Origin: an uncultured Aquimarina sp.
Lineage (GTDB): Bacteria; Bacteroidota; Bacteroidia; Flavobacteriales; Flavobacteriaceae
Reading direction: 5' to 3'
Assembly: GCF_947500065.1 (NCBI RefSeq)
Contig: NZ_CANMQT010000009.1
Coordinates: 124,001 to 188,000 of the forward strand
DNA length: 64,000 nt
In this document: positions 1 to 10,030 of the stretch, in pieces
Layout: the number at the start of each line of letters is the position of its first letter
Numbering within the stretch: position 1 is the first letter of the stretch
The notes under the pieces: model-generated
The model's database searches: none
What the model saw: only the letters and a program-made list of their open reading frames with translations
Told to the model about the DNA's origin: nothing
Position numbers and translations under genes: made by a program

Positions 1-411
1 TTGAAGTAATACGTGAAATTGTCCATAAGAATACTTCGTTTCGTCTTTATCATTTTTATAGGTAACTCTATAAATACCACGATCTGATACTAATGAGTCC
101 GAGGTTACTCTTTCGAATAATCTAAAGTCTATGGGTGACGCTTTCCTTTTAGGATCACTCCAGCGTTTTTTGTAACCTTCCAGATATTTTTTTACATTTT
201 TAATTTCCCCACCATTACCGCCAGATATTCTGATCATTTCTTTACTATGTATGGATGCAAATAAAGGATAATCTAATTTTTCAAAAGCTTCAGAGAAATT
301 GCCATACATATCTTGATTGATCTTTTTATGTAAAGACTCTTCTTGGGCAAAAGAGGAAGCACCAAAGAACAAAAGAAAGAAAGGAATAAACGCGTATCTT
401 ATTTTTGACAT
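1..411 (-). CDS. SnoaL/DUF4440-like secreted protein, 3' end off window
   Basis: The reading frame opens at an ATG whose complement ends at 411 and runs leftward off the window edge without a stop (137 residues visible). Residues 1-22 form a Sec signal peptide ending in SSFAQ. The mature part (helical start, then KYLEGYKKRWSDP and FRLFERVTSDSLVSDRGIYRV) looks like the cone-shaped NTF2/SnoaL fold, in the style of DUF4440 proteins, which often ride along with serine hydrolases. No catalytic residues can be named. It starts 13 nt after the serine hydrolase stop, so it is probably the last gene of the 2128-to-1 leftward operon. Family call is by pattern only. Confidence 0.6.
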   Translation of the reverse strand, partial: MSKIRYAFIPFFLLFFGASSFAQEESLHKKINQDMYGNFSEAFEKLDYPLFASIHSKEMIRISGGNGGEIKNVKKYLEGYKKRWSDPKRKASPIDFRLFERVTSDSLVSDRGIYRVTYKNDKDETKYSYGQFHVLLQ

Positions 412-424
412 AATTTTACTTTTT

Positions 425-1582
425 CTATTCTATTAAACCGTATTCGTGAAATAATTTAAAACTCTGATGTATAATTTTATTAAAATTATCTACAGGACGA
501 TTAGCTAACATAACATAAGTAATTTCTTTTTCTGGAAACGAAATAAAGAAAGCTCTAAAACCTCCTTGTGAACCTGTATGTGAAACTATTTTTGTAGTAA
601 TCGTGGTATCGATATTTGATCGTAAAATCCCTTCGGTTCCTATAAACCAGCTGTAACCAACATTAGGAAGAACTGCATCATTCCAGTTCTTTGGATTAAA
701 GACTGTTCTTGATTTATTTATTGTTCTCTCAGATAAGAAAGTATTGTTTCTTAAGGAGATTTCATAGTTAGCTAATTCATTTACAGAACTCCAAATTCCT
801 CCATTTCCTGAAGCTGCAAAAGTGGGTACTTCGCCATAATCAGATTCTTGAAAAGTTCCAGTATGGTCTTTATAATATGCGTGAGCAACATTGTTTTTTG
901 GATGATCTCCATCGGTTATTTTGCTAGTGTTCATTTCAGAAGGGACAAAAATATTATCGATAATAAATTGCTGCCATTTTTGTTTTGCTACTTGCTCGAT
1001 AATTAATGCTAGTCCATTATAAGCGGGATTAGAATACATAAACTTTTTACCAGGTTCAAAAAGTAAAGAATCAGCACGTTTTATGGGTTCAAAATTTGCA
1101 GTGTCTTTAGCAGTGATAAAAAAATCCATGTTTTCACGAACATTCCTCAAATCAGGTAAACCGGAGGTATGAGAAAGTAAATGTTCTATTTTTATCTTTT
1201 TTGCAATTTCTGGGTTGTCAAAATCTGGAAAATATTTATAAATACTATCTTCAACAGATAAAAGCCCTTTTTCCTGAAGTATTAATATCCCATTAGAAAC
1301 AAAGGTTTTAGAAATGGAACCCGTATTAAATACGGTGTTAGGAGTTATCTTTTCTTTTGTTTCAATATTGGCAATACCATACCCTTTTTGGAATAATTTA
1401 ATATCTCCTTTTATTAGAAGTACCGCTGCTCCAGGCTCATCTATTGTGAATTCTTTAGAAAAAATAGCATCTAGTTCCTTAGCAATAGTTTTTTTGACAG
1501 CTAATTTTCGTTGGCCATATGATTGAAAAATAACGCTTAGAAGAACAATAATAAAGAGTGATGATTTGCTTTTGAAATGCAT
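425..1582 (-). CDS. Serine hydrolase of the class C beta-lactamase/penicillin-binding family
   Basis: 385 residues with an N-terminal signal peptide (about 1-24, ending FQSYGQ), so exported to the periplasm or surface. All three active-site motifs of the beta-lactamase (PF00144) family are present: SISK at 89-92 (nucleophile Ser89, base Lys92), YSN at 183-185, and HTG at 335-337. Family members are D-aminopeptidases, esterases or peptidoglycan-active enzymes, so resistance activity cannot be inferred. It lies 12 nt downstream of the GNAT gene and 13 nt upstream of the SnoaL-like gene, consistent with one transcript. Three separate members of this family occur in the first 15 kb. Confidence 0.85.
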   Translation of the reverse strand: MHFKSKSSLFIIVLLSVIFQSYGQRKLAVKKTIAKELDAIFSKEFTIDEPGAAVLLIKGDIKLFQKGYGIANIETKEKITPNTVFNTGSISKTFVSNGILILQEKGLLSVEDSIYKYFPDFDNPEIAKKIKIEHLLSHTSGLPDLRNVRENMDFFITAKDTANFEPIKRADSLLFEPGKKFMYSNPAYNGLALIIEQVAKQKWQQFIIDNIFVPSEMNTSKITDGDHPKNNVAHAYYKDHTGTFQESDYGEVPTFAASGNGGIWSSVNELANYEISLRNNTFLSERTINKSRTVFNPKNWNDAVLPNVGYSWFIGTEGILRSNIDTTITTKIVSHTGSQGGFRAFFISFPEKEITYVMLANRPVDNFNKIIHQSFKLFHEYGLIE

Positions 1583-1594
1583 TAGTGTTAATTT

Positions 1595-2128
1595 TTACTT
1601 TGTTTTTCTATATAATACACAAGATACTAAATCTGGGTAATCAGTTAACTTAGGATGGTCAAAAATCTTGACTTTGGTCATTCCTGCTTTTTTCATAATC
1701 AACTCAGACTTTAAATTAATTTCTGAAGCAACCGAATAAATACTATCCAAACCCTTTTGATTAAACCCAAAGTCCAAACAAGCTTTAGCACCTTCGGTAG
1801 CATACCCTTGATTCCAAACGCTTTTTTTTAACCGCCAACCAATATCTACAAATGTATCTTGATCTTCTAAGTAATTCTGTTCACAGAGCCCGATGAACCC
1901 TATAAATTCTTTAGAGTCAAGAATATCCACTGCAAAATAACAGAAACCATTTTTGGTGAACTGTTTCTGCATTCTAAGTATTAACTCTTTTGTGTTTTTT
2001 CGGGAAGGTTTAAAAGGAAAAAATTCCATGACATCATCATCATTATTCATCGCTGCGAGCATATCTAAATCATCTAGTGTCCAGTTACGGAAGCCCAATC
2101 TTTCAGATTCAAAAATATATGGATTCAT
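1595..2128 (-). CDS. GNAT N-acetyltransferase, RimJ/RimL type
   Basis: 177 residues covering a complete GNAT domain with no signal peptide, so cytoplasmic. The start FESERLGFRNWTLDDLD is the typical first strand and helix of RimJ/RimL-like enzymes, and VWNQGYATEGAKACLDFGF is the acetyl-CoA pyrophosphate loop. The C-terminal NLKSELIMKKAGM is the usual last helix before the final strand. The substrate (protein N-terminus, small amine or antibiotic) cannot be told from sequence. It is the first gene of the leftward three-gene group. Confidence 0.85.
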   Translation of the reverse strand: MNPYIFESERLGFRNWTLDDLDMLAAMNNDDDVMEFFPFKPSRKNTKELILRMQKQFTKNGFCYFAVDILDSKEFIGFIGLCEQNYLEDQDTFVDIGWRLKKSVWNQGYATEGAKACLDFGFNQKGLDSIYSVASEINLKSELIMKKAGMTKVKIFDHPKLTDYPDLVSCVLYRKTK

Positions 2129-2501
2129 ATCAAACTAATAATTAAAGTAATTTCAAGATAAATATAAATTGATAATTGGAAAGAAATGGAATATTAATTT
2201 AAAAAGATATATAAAACTACCTATTTCGGGTGGGAAGGGTATCATTTTTGTTGGTTACTTTTATACGTTGGTTCCTTATCGAATTTGATGATTAAAAACG
2301 AATTTAATTTAAGTTTCTGAAAAACCTAAAACATTATCTGGAGATAAGGTCGTTTTTGTTTGTAATTCAAGCGATTACCCAGGATGATAAGGTTTTAGAA
2401 AAGATAAAACCAAAAGGAAACAATCTAGTTTTAATATAGTAGATGTAAATTCCATCTATCAATTAGAACTCAGCAAAAGAATAGATATCTAATTAAAATT
2501 C
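2129..2501. other. Intergenic region with possible eroded coding remnant
   Basis: This 373-nt gap has no intact ORF. On the plus strand from about 2320 the frames read in turn like pieces of protein: KPKTLSGDKVVFVCNSSDYPG then a stop, DDKVLEKIKPKGNNLVLI in another frame, and NIVDVNSIYQLELSKRIDI ending in TAA near 2491. The pieces join end to end only by changing frame, as expected for a decayed gene or exon-like gene tail. I could not name a parent family. The remainder should contain the promoter of the gene starting at 2502. Confidence 0.3.
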
Positions 2502-4541
2502 ATGAATAACATTAAAAATTTATTTTTAGTCTGCTTATTATCTTTTGGGTTTTTTACATCCGTTTTTGGACAGTTAACGATAAAGGGGAAAGTATTAGAG
2601 CAAGAAAGCAATACGCCGATTCCCTATGCTAACATTGGGATAATCAATACAAATAATGGGACAATTTCCAATAGCGATGGAAGCTTTTCTTTAAAAATTT
2701 CAGAGCTAAATTCAACTAAAGAAGTTTTGTTTTCTGCTATTGGTTTTGAACTACAATCGATTCCAATAGCTAGGTTAATTGATGGTGAAGAAACTATAAT
2801 ACGTCTCAAAGAAAAAATCACAGCCTTGGATGAAGTAATGATTTCAAGTAGCTCAAAAAAATATAAAGACGAATGGTTAGGCAATCGAAAAAGGCATTTG
2901 ATGGTGCAAGGTTTAATGCAAGCCGATTCAGCTTCAGCAGGAGGAGCAATGGCACTGTTAATAGATAAAAAGAAAGATTTTAATTATGTACAAAAAGCAG
3001 CCTTGTTTATAACTCGGAATACAAGACCTGAATTTAAAGTACGTTTACGTTTTTTAAATGTGGATAAGGCAAATAATAATATGCCAGGAGAAGATTTGTT
3101 TGATGAGAGCATTGTCATACAATCAAGTATACAAAGAGGTTGGCTTGATTTTGACTTAACTCAATATAGCTATCGCATCCCACAAGATTCCTTTTTCTTG
3201 ATGCTCGAATGGATTATAGAAGATAAAGACCGCATTGAGATGTATATGACTACAAAAAAATATGAAGAGGAAAATCCCGACAGAATAAAAAAAGATAGTA
3301 TTTCTATTGACGGAGAATCGATAGCAATCAAAGAATTTTCGAGCTATGCACCCATTCCAATTATCGCTTTTGGTACTACAAAAACCAAGTCTGATTTGAG
3401 AAAATATAAATGCTATTCACGTAGTAGTAGTTTTGCCGAATGGAAAAGGACAGCTAGTATCATTTCAGCTAAAGTATTGATGAGTACTACTAACGATGTG
3501 ATTATGACAGAGAATCAAGAAGAAACCCTCGAATCTAAAATCGAAAAATGGGGCGAAGCCTTTATAGAAAATTATAACATTCCTGGGATGCAACTATCTG
3601 TAAGCTTAAAAAGTAATACACTGTTTTCAAAAGGCTTTGGGTATTCGGATGTTGAAAAAGAAGAGAAAGTAGACTCACAGACACGCTTTAGAATCGCAAG
3701 TGTAACAAAACCGATGACAGCAGCTGCCGTAATGAAACTAGCTTCTGAAAATAAATTAGATTTAGATACTGATGTGAGAGCTTATGTCCCTTCTTTTCCA
3801 GAAAAGAAACATACACTTACTACTCGTCAATTAGCAGGGCATTTAGGTGGAATCCGTGATTATTATGAAATCAGCATTGATGAAGTGATTAAAAATCCAC
3901 ATTTCGAGAATGCAATCGAAGCGATTAGCATATTCAAAAATGATACGTTAATGTCTAAACCGGGGAATCAATATTTATACTCTTCTTTTGGGTATAATTT
4001 AATCGGAGCTGCGATCGAAGGCGCATCGGGACAAACGTATTTGGAGTATATGCAAGATAATATCTGGAAACCGCTTTTAATGTTTAATACGTATGGAGAT
4101 ATTGCAGATAGTACGATGATACATAAAAGTAAGTTTTATTACCCGAACGAAGAAGAAGCAAAACCTTATGATTTAAGTTATGCTCACGCATCAGGAGGTA
4201 TAATTTCTACAACAGATGATTTATTGAGATTTGGAAATGAAATGTTATATGGTGGACTATTTAAATACAGCTTTTAAAAAAAATTATTCAAAACACAATA
4301 TACTGCAGATAAAAAACCAACAAACTATGGATTAGGTTGGTATATAGGAAAAGATATAAATGACCAGAAAATTTGGTATCACGTTGGACAAGGGCCTTCT
4401 TCAGGAGCTGTTTTAATACTATATCCTAATGACGATATTGTTATTTCTCTTCTTACAAATATGCCGATTTTAGTCAATTCTGATGATGGAATGCCTCTGG
4501 AAGTACAAAGGCTTGCGGAGTTGATTTATCAGAAAGAATAA
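2502..4541 (+). pseudogene. Fusion serine hydrolase interrupted by an in-frame TAA at 4275-4277
   Basis: The first 591 codons carry a signal peptide (1-24, ending SVFGQ), a CarboxypepD_reg-like beta-sandwich at about 25-105 (TIKGKVLEQESNTPIPYANI), a second region of unknown fold at about 115-330, and a PF00144 serine hydrolase domain from about 345, with SVTK at 400-403 and YSS at 493-495. A TAA then follows SF, yet the same frame continues for 87 codons (KKLFKTQYTADKKPTNYG... to LAELIYQKE) with the missing third motif HVG at codons 627-629 and its own TAA at 4539-4541. The break is therefore a nonsense codon, not a frameshift; a single C-to-T change in CAA would create it. The truncated product lacks the C-terminal lobe and should be inactive unless the stop is read through or is a sequence error. 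Confidence 0.8.
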
Positions 4542-4594
4542 ATGTTTCTATGTCATAAAAACAGATTAAAAAAGAATAACAAAAATTTATATAA

Positions 4595-5476
4595 ATGATA
4601 AAATTAGAAAAAAGCGTTTGGGTATATATTATTGTATTATTTATACTTACCTATATTTTTCAGATAATTGCGATCTTAAGCGGTGGAGAAGAATCTGTTT
4701 TGTTTCCAATATTTGTAGGTCTTTCCATGTTCTTTCCTGGTATCGGAGCAATCATTTATTTGATAAAGAAAAAAGAAGGATTAAAATATATCAATTGGAG
4801 AATTGGTAAACCGATACATATTCTGTGTAGCTTATTATTACCAGCTATAATAACGATTTTAGGTATTTTGTTTTTTGAAGAAATTGGTTGGGGAACGAAC
4901 TATGCATATACCTTAACTGACAATAAAATTGATGCTATTGATATACCCTTACTTTTTGGTAGTGAAGCGCAAAGTTTTCCGTTTTTTATTTTGAATTTTG
5001 TAGTAACCGGAATAGGCTTTTCTCTCATAACAAGCTTATTAACTATAGGAGAAGAAATAGGATGGAGAGGCTTTCTTCAGAAGAAGCTACTAGAAAGAAA
5101 CAGTCTATTAAAATCCTTAGTGTTTCTTGGATTAGTTTGGGGTTTTTGGCATTTCCCTCTAATTATTAGTGGATTCAATTATCCAGAATATCCCGTTTGG
5201 GGAGCGTTCTTGTTGTTTCCTATAATAACTGTTTTTATATCTTTTTTTATGGGATGGTTGACATTAAATTCTAAGAGCGTATGGCCTGCTGTTTTTGCGC
5301 ATGGAGGTATCAATTCCGTTATGATATTTTTATTCGAAATGGATTTTGGTGAACACAAATTCGAGGCTAATTTTGCAATTCTGGGAATATGGAGTGTTGT
5401 AGGATTTTTGTCATATCTTTTAATAGCTAATAAACGTAAAATAAGCAGTAACCTTGTTGTTAAAAATGAATCATAG
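4595..5476 (+). CDS. CPBP family intramembrane glutamic protease
   Basis: 293 residues and about eight membrane segments. The CPBP/CAAX-protease (Rce1-like, PF02517) motifs are intact: EE at 153-154 with Arg158 in GEEIGWRGF, His186 in FWHFPL, and His236 with Asn240 in FAHGGIN. Enzymes of this family cleave within the inner membrane; in bacteria they act in peptide maturation, immunity to bacteriocins or unknown processing. It begins 53 nt after the interrupted serine hydrolase and 49 nt before the LRR gene, so the three are plausibly co-transcribed. Substrate unknown. Confidence 0.88.
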   Translation: MIKLEKSVWVYIIVLFILTYIFQIIAILSGGEESVLFPIFVGLSMFFPGIGAIIYLIKKKEGLKYINWRIGKPIHILCSLLLPAIITILGILFFEEIGWGTNYAYTLTDNKIDAIDIPLLFGSEAQSFPFFILNFVVTGIGFSLITSLLTIGEEIGWRGFLQKKLLERNSLLKSLVFLGLVWGFWHFPLIISGFNYPEYPVWGAFLLFPIITVFISFFMGWLTLNSKSVWPAVFAHGGINSVMIFLFEMDFGEHKFEANFAILGIWSVVGFLSYLLIANKRKISSNLVVKNES

Positions 5477-5525
5477 ATAAGAATCATTTACAATACATAT
5501 CGTTTTATAATTTTAAAATATATTC

Positions 5526-6443
5526 ATGAGGAAGTTTATGCTAATTATTTTGTTTCTAATTTCTCTGCATCCAGCTTATACGCAAAATAAAGAGTATTCA
5601 TCCGTTAATGTAGCAATTAAAAACCCTGAAAAAGTAACTTCGTTTAATCTTAACTGCGAAGAGTTGGAACGTTTTTCCAGCAACATAGAAAAATTACCAA
5701 ATATAAAATCCCTTTATGTAGTGGATTGTAATTTAAAAGAAATTCCAGAAGGGATAGCAAAGTTAACAAAGCTTACGCTTCTTAATGTAGAAGGTAACAA
5801 TTTGATTTCCTTGCCAAAAGAACTCATCAAATTAGATAAACTATCGGTTATTAATCTAAGAGAAAACCAGTTTGTAGCGTTACCCAAAGTATTGATGAGT
5901 TTACCTAATCTTAGAGAGATAGATTTGGCAGAAAACCCGAAACTTAATTTCCCAAAAGCTTGTCAGGTATTATCTGAAATTAAAAATTTAGATTTCCTAT
6001 ATTTTAGCAGTAATAATCTAAAAGAAATCCCTGATAATTTCACTAACCTAAAGAAGCTTCAAGAGTTACATCTGAAAGATAATCCTGAACTTAATTTGGT
6101 TCAGACATTTGATGTTTTATCCAAAATTGAATCTCTCAGGATTTTGGCGCTATCTGATAATGATTTCTACGTATTGCCGAAAAACGTAGGTTCATTAAAA
6201 AACCTTGAAGGTTTGATGTTAGATAATAATCCTAATCTTTTAATAACAAAATTGGTATCAGAACTAGAGCGTTTGCCAAACTTAAAGGTGTTATTATTAA
6301 GAAATAATAACTTAAAAGAATTACCGAGAAACCTAAAAGGGTTTTTAACTCTTAAAGTTTTAGAGTTGAGTGAAAATAATTTCTCAGAAAAAGAAAAGCA
6401 TCGAATTCAAGAGCAATTACCAGATACTAAAGTGATTTTTTAA
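5526..6443 (+). CDS. Secreted leucine-rich repeat protein
   Basis: 305 residues with a signal peptide (1-19, ending HPAYTQ) followed by about nine leucine-rich repeats of the LxxLxxLxLxxNxLxxLPxxL type, for example LTLLNVEGNNLISLPKELIK and LKVLLLRNNNLKELPRNL. Repeats alternate between 23 and 25-26 residues. There is no lipobox, transmembrane segment or T9SS tail, so a periplasmic scaffold for protein binding is the simplest reading. It is the last gene of the rightward group and ends about 14 nt before the tail-to-tail small membrane protein. Confidence 0.8.
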   Translation: MRKFMLIILFLISLHPAYTQNKEYSSVNVAIKNPEKVTSFNLNCEELERFSSNIEKLPNIKSLYVVDCNLKEIPEGIAKLTKLTLLNVEGNNLISLPKELIKLDKLSVINLRENQFVALPKVLMSLPNLREIDLAENPKLNFPKACQVLSEIKNLDFLYFSSNNLKEIPDNFTNLKKLQELHLKDNPELNLVQTFDVLSKIESLRILALSDNDFYVLPKNVGSLKNLEGLMLDNNPNLLITKLVSELERLPNLKVLLLRNNNLKELPRNLKGFLTLKVLELSENNFSEKEKHRIQEQLPDTKVIF

Positions 6444-6456
6444 TGGTGTTTATGTT

Positions 6457-6759
6457 TTATTTTAAAAATCCAATAAGTAAAATCCCTATAGTAAACGTCA
6501 TTCCAATCGCAGTACCTATTAAAATACTTAAAATAATCCTTCTGGTTTGACTGATATTTTTTAGCACTACTTTGGATAGTAGTAATTGACCTAAAAAGAT
6601 TGGTACTGCATATATTAAGAAAATTACCCAAACAAAAGGTTCTGCTGTCCAATTAAAATCATAATTACCTTCATCGATAAAGAAGAGAAATAATGTAATA
6701 AGGATCGAGCTGATTCCTAAAATATATAGTTCTTTGTTTTTGGAAGTGATTGATTTCAT
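6457..6759 (-). CDS. Small three-helix membrane protein, unknown function
   Basis: 100 residues with three hydrophobic segments (about 12-28, 41-65 and 74-99). A charged N-terminus MKSITSKNKE precedes the first helix. I do not recognise the family. It faces the LRR gene tail to tail and sits 28 nt downstream of the beta-helix lipoprotein start, so it is divergent from nothing obvious and may have its own promoter or be the distal gene of the leftward transcript. Confidence 0.65.
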   Translation of the reverse strand: MKSITSKNKELYILGISSILITLFLFFIDEGNYDFNWTAEPFVWVIFLIYAVPIFLGQLLLSKVVLKNISQTRRIILSILIGTAIGMTFTIGILLIGFLK

Positions 6760-6787
6760 TTTAGTTTATTTTTTTAATAAATACTTT

Positions 6788-8353
6788 TTAATTCCCATCA
6801 GTTTCAAAAGTTACACTTTCGTAAGCTCCAATATCTGGTGCTGCACTATTTCTAGGTGTTCCAAGAATATCGTTTCCTGAAGTAGGAGTGGAGGCCTGCC
6901 CATTTGCTGCAGAGTCTTCTCCAATATTCAGCATATTATCAAAGGGATCTTTAAAGTCTGGTTCTTCATTGAAAATTGTATTCTCGTATAAATTCGTATT
7001 TGTAAAATCATACAATGGATTATCCACAAACTGTCCATTAAAATCATTAAAACGAATTAAACTGTTCTGGAAGTTATAATTAAAAACGGTACCTTCAGCT
7101 CTATTGATTCCCAATTCCAGGTTCTCATTTCCATAGATAATACAATTCGTAAAGTTAGCTTCTAAAAGGTCTGTAGCTAGAATTTCTGTAATGTTACCAC
7201 CTTCATCTCTTACTACAAATAGATTATCAACGGTAACCGATGGAGTATCTCTAAAGCTTGTATCCCAAAAATTGGCAAACGTACAGTGGTTAAAATTATA
7301 AGTTCCTCCGAAAGAAGCATATAATGATGATATACCAGCATTGTTAATAACCAGGTTTTCTCCTGATATATTGGCGGTACGAGCTAATATACCATAAGCG
7401 GAAGAGTTATAAATTTGTGAATTAGTAATAGTAAGTGTAGGATCGACTCCTCCATCATTAGAATCCATTAATACACCTACTGTAGCATTTTTTATTGTAG
7501 CATGATTGATCATATGACCAGTACTACCAGCGGTAAGCCAAATCAATCCCCATTGACCTGGGATATCGCTAAATCCAGGCTCTAACCGATCACTTTCGAA
7601 AATCACTTCGTTTTCTAGTGCTTCAGGATCTGTACTGATTTCACCATTAACTAATAAAGTAGCATTATTAGCAGCAATTATGCCTGATCCATCATGAAAA
7701 TGAATTCTGGCACCAGCATCGATAGTTAATGTCTCGCCAGATGGAATGGCTGCGAAGCCATAAATGACATAGGGTTTCTCGTTAGTGAAATTCAATTCAT
7801 CGCCTTCTAGAAAAAATCCTTCAATTCGGATTTCTTCCATATTATCATCTTCTCCTAATAGTAATGTTTCTACGACTCCGTTTTCATCTCTCGAAGGAAA
7901 TAAAAATACAGCGTCTTTAACCAGAGTTACTAAATCCACATCTTGTTGATTTCCATTAGGATCAAAAAGAATTCGATCCGTATATAAAAATTCAAAGTCT
8001 CCTGTTTGTTGCGTAATATCCGTAGTCGTTTCTACAAAAACAAAAATACTGTCTTTGGCAAGTACTTGTATATTTTCGAAAGATTTTCCCGGAATACCAT
8101 CTACATTTAATCGATAGCTAGATGTTTCTCCTTGTTCTAAAGCAATGTTTGGAATTGTAAAATCATCACTTGTTCTATTGTATACTTTAAAGCTATAGGT
8201 ACTAGATCCAATATTGGTAAATATTGTGTCTAAAAACAAAGTATCGGTGGAGAATTGTAGGTTTCCTGTACTTGGATCAGATTCAAAATCTTTGCGACAA
8301 GAACTCCATAAAATGATAATGGCAAGTAAGAGCAGAGTAGATAAATAACGCAT
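6788..8353 (-). CDS. Surface/periplasmic lipoprotein with right-handed beta-helix
   Basis: 521 residues. The N-terminus ends its hydrophobic stretch in LWSSCRKD, a lipobox with lipidated Cys at about 19. An Ig-like N-terminal region (LQFSTDTLFLDTIFTNIGSS) is followed by pectate-lyase-fold repeats rich in short strands and Asn/Gly turns (ATIKNATVGVLMD, LTITNSQIYNSSAYGILART, LVINNAGISSLYASFGG). The C-terminus ends with DILGTPRNSAAPDIGAYE, a signature of Bacteroidetes beta-helix proteins. No catalytic residues are obvious, so a carbohydrate-binding or structural role is as likely as lyase activity. Confidence 0.8.
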   Translation of the reverse strand: MRYLSTLLLLAIIILWSSCRKDFESDPSTGNLQFSTDTLFLDTIFTNIGSSTYSFKVYNRTSDDFTIPNIALEQGETSSYRLNVDGIPGKSFENIQVLAKDSIFVFVETTTDITQQTGDFEFLYTDRILFDPNGNQQDVDLVTLVKDAVFLFPSRDENGVVETLLLGEDDNMEEIRIEGFFLEGDELNFTNEKPYVIYGFAAIPSGETLTIDAGARIHFHDGSGIIAANNATLLVNGEISTDPEALENEVIFESDRLEPGFSDIPGQWGLIWLTAGSTGHMINHATIKNATVGVLMDSNDGGVDPTLTITNSQIYNSSAYGILARTANISGENLVINNAGISSLYASFGGTYNFNHCTFANFWDTSFRDTPSVTVDNLFVVRDEGGNITEILATDLLEANFTNCIIYGNENLELGINRAEGTVFNYNFQNSLIRFNDFNGQFVDNPLYDFTNTNLYENTIFNEEPDFKDPFDNMLNIGEDSAANGQASTPTSGNDILGTPRNSAAPDIGAYESVTFETDGN

Positions 8354-8524
8354 TATTTAATTTCTATTTTTGTTAAAATTTGTTAGATAAACTTGATCAA
8401 AAAAACATGAATTTTTTGAAAGTATATCAAAGGACTAAATGTATAACTTTTTAATCAGTACTAATATTGCTTTTTTAATAAAAATTTGACAAGATCATCC
8501 CTTCTGTAAGAAGTAAAACATTTG

Positions 8525-8532
8525 TACATTTG
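8525..8532 (+). promoter_or_regulatory. Candidate -7 box (TACATTTG) upstream of lpdA
   Basis: TACATTTG fits the Bacteroidetes TAnnTTTG -7 consensus and lies about 70 nt before the lpdA start codon. I could not assign a well-spaced -33 TTG with confidence. Confidence 0.35.
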
Positions 8533-8601
8533 TTCATCTTATTTTCAGAATAAGAACTATTTAAACATTTATATTTTAATACGTCAACATAATAATCTCT
8601 T

Positions 8602-10008
8602 ATGAGTACATATGATGTAGCCGTAATTGGCTCAGGACCTGGTGGATATGTTGCAGCTATCCGTTGCGCACAACTAGGTATGAAAACTGCAATAATCGAA
8701 AAATATTCTACACTTGGAGGAACTTGTCTTAACGTAGGATGTATTCCTAGTAAAGCATTATTAGATTCTTCTCACCATTATGAGCACGCTGTAAAGCATT
8801 TTGCAGATCACGGAATTGAGATTCCAGGAGATGTAAAGATCAATCTTGAAAAAATGATTGCACGTAAGCAAGCAGTGGTGGACCAGACAACTGGTGGTAT
8901 TGATTTTTTAATGAAAAAGAATAAGATAGAGCGATATGAAGGTGTTGGTTCTTTTAAAGATTCCACACACGTGAATATTGCCAAGTCAGATAGTTCAGTA
9001 GAAACTATTGAAGCTAAGAATATCATTATTGCCACAGGATCTAAACCTTCTTCATTACCTTTTATCACTATAGATAAGAAAAGAGTCATTACTTCTACAG
9101 AAGCATTAAAGCTGAAAGAAATACCTAAACATATGGTTATTATAGGTGGTGGTGTTATCGGATTAGAATTAGGACAAGTATATCGTCGTCTGGGCGCTGA
9201 GGTTTCTGTAGTAGAGTATATGGATAGAATTATTCCAGGAATGGATAAAGCTTTATCCAGAGAACTACAAAAGGTGATGAAAAAACAAGGTGTTAAGTTT
9301 TATACATCTCATAAAGTGACTGGAGTAAAAGCTACTGCTAAGGAAGTAACAGTTACTGCTGATGATAAAAAAGGAAACCCTGTAGAGTTTAAAGGAGATT
9401 ACTGCTTGGTTTCTGTAGGACGTCGTCCATTTACGGACGGATTAAACATAGAAGCATCGGGAGTAAAGCTTACAGATAGAGGACAGGTAGAGGTAAATGA
9501 TCATTTACAAACCTCTGTTAGTAATATTTACGCTATTGGTGATGTAATAAAAGGAGCGATGTTAGCTCATAAAGCGGAAGAAGAAGGTGTTTTTGTAGCA
9601 GAAACATTAGCAGGACAAAAACCACATATCGATTATAACTTGATTCCTGGTGTAGTGTACACTTGGCCAGAAGTCGCTGCAGTGGGTAAAACCGAAGAAG
9701 AATTGAAAGAAGCTGGAGTTAAGTATAAATCAGGACAGTTTCCTTTTAGAGCATTAGGTAGATCGAGAGCAAGTGCAGACTTAGATGGTTTTGTGAAAAT
9801 TCTTGCAGACGAAACAACGGATGAAGTTTTAGGAGTTCATATGATTGGAGCCCGTTGTGCAGATTTAATCGCTGAAGCAGTTACTGCTATGGAGTTTAGA
9901 GCATCTGCTGAAGATATTAGTAGAATGTCTCATGCACATCCTACCTTTACTGAAGCTATAAAAGAAGCGGCATTAGCAGCTACGGACAATAGACCGTTAC
10001 ACGTATAA
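8602..10008 (+). CDS. lpdA: Dihydrolipoyl dehydrogenase
   Basis: 468 residues, the usual length for E3. It reoxidises dihydrolipoamide on E2 subunits of the pyruvate, 2-oxoglutarate and branched-chain dehydrogenase complexes and on glycine-cleavage H protein, passing electrons to NAD. Visible features: FAD-binding GSGPGGYVAAI at 10-20, redox disulfide Cys42/Cys47 in GGTCLNVGCIPSK, NAD-binding GGGVIGLELGQ, second FAD motif IYAIGDV, and the C-terminal HAHPTFTE with catalytic His446 and Glu451. It stands alone, followed by a clear bidirectional terminator. Confidence 0.97.
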   Translation: MSTYDVAVIGSGPGGYVAAIRCAQLGMKTAIIEKYSTLGGTCLNVGCIPSKALLDSSHHYEHAVKHFADHGIEIPGDVKINLEKMIARKQAVVDQTTGGIDFLMKKNKIERYEGVGSFKDSTHVNIAKSDSSVETIEAKNIIIATGSKPSSLPFITIDKKRVITSTEALKLKEIPKHMVIIGGGVIGLELGQVYRRLGAEVSVVEYMDRIIPGMDKALSRELQKVMKKQGVKFYTSHKVTGVKATAKEVTVTADDKKGNPVEFKGDYCLVSVGRRPFTDGLNIEASGVKLTDRGQVEVNDHLQTSVSNIYAIGDVIKGAMLAHKAEEEGVFVAETLAGQKPHIDYNLIPGVVYTWPEVAAVGKTEEELKEAGVKYKSGQFPFRALGRSRASADLDGFVKILADETTDEVLGVHMIGARCADLIAEAVTAMEFRASAEDISRMSHAHPTFTEAIKEAALAATDNRPLHV

Positions 10009-10030
10009 TCATACAAATAGTAGTTATAAA

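Noticed and set aside
4275..4300. A frameshift in the A-run of the fusion hydrolase
   Set aside because: Upstream and downstream coding parts are in the same frame, so the defect is a stop codon only.
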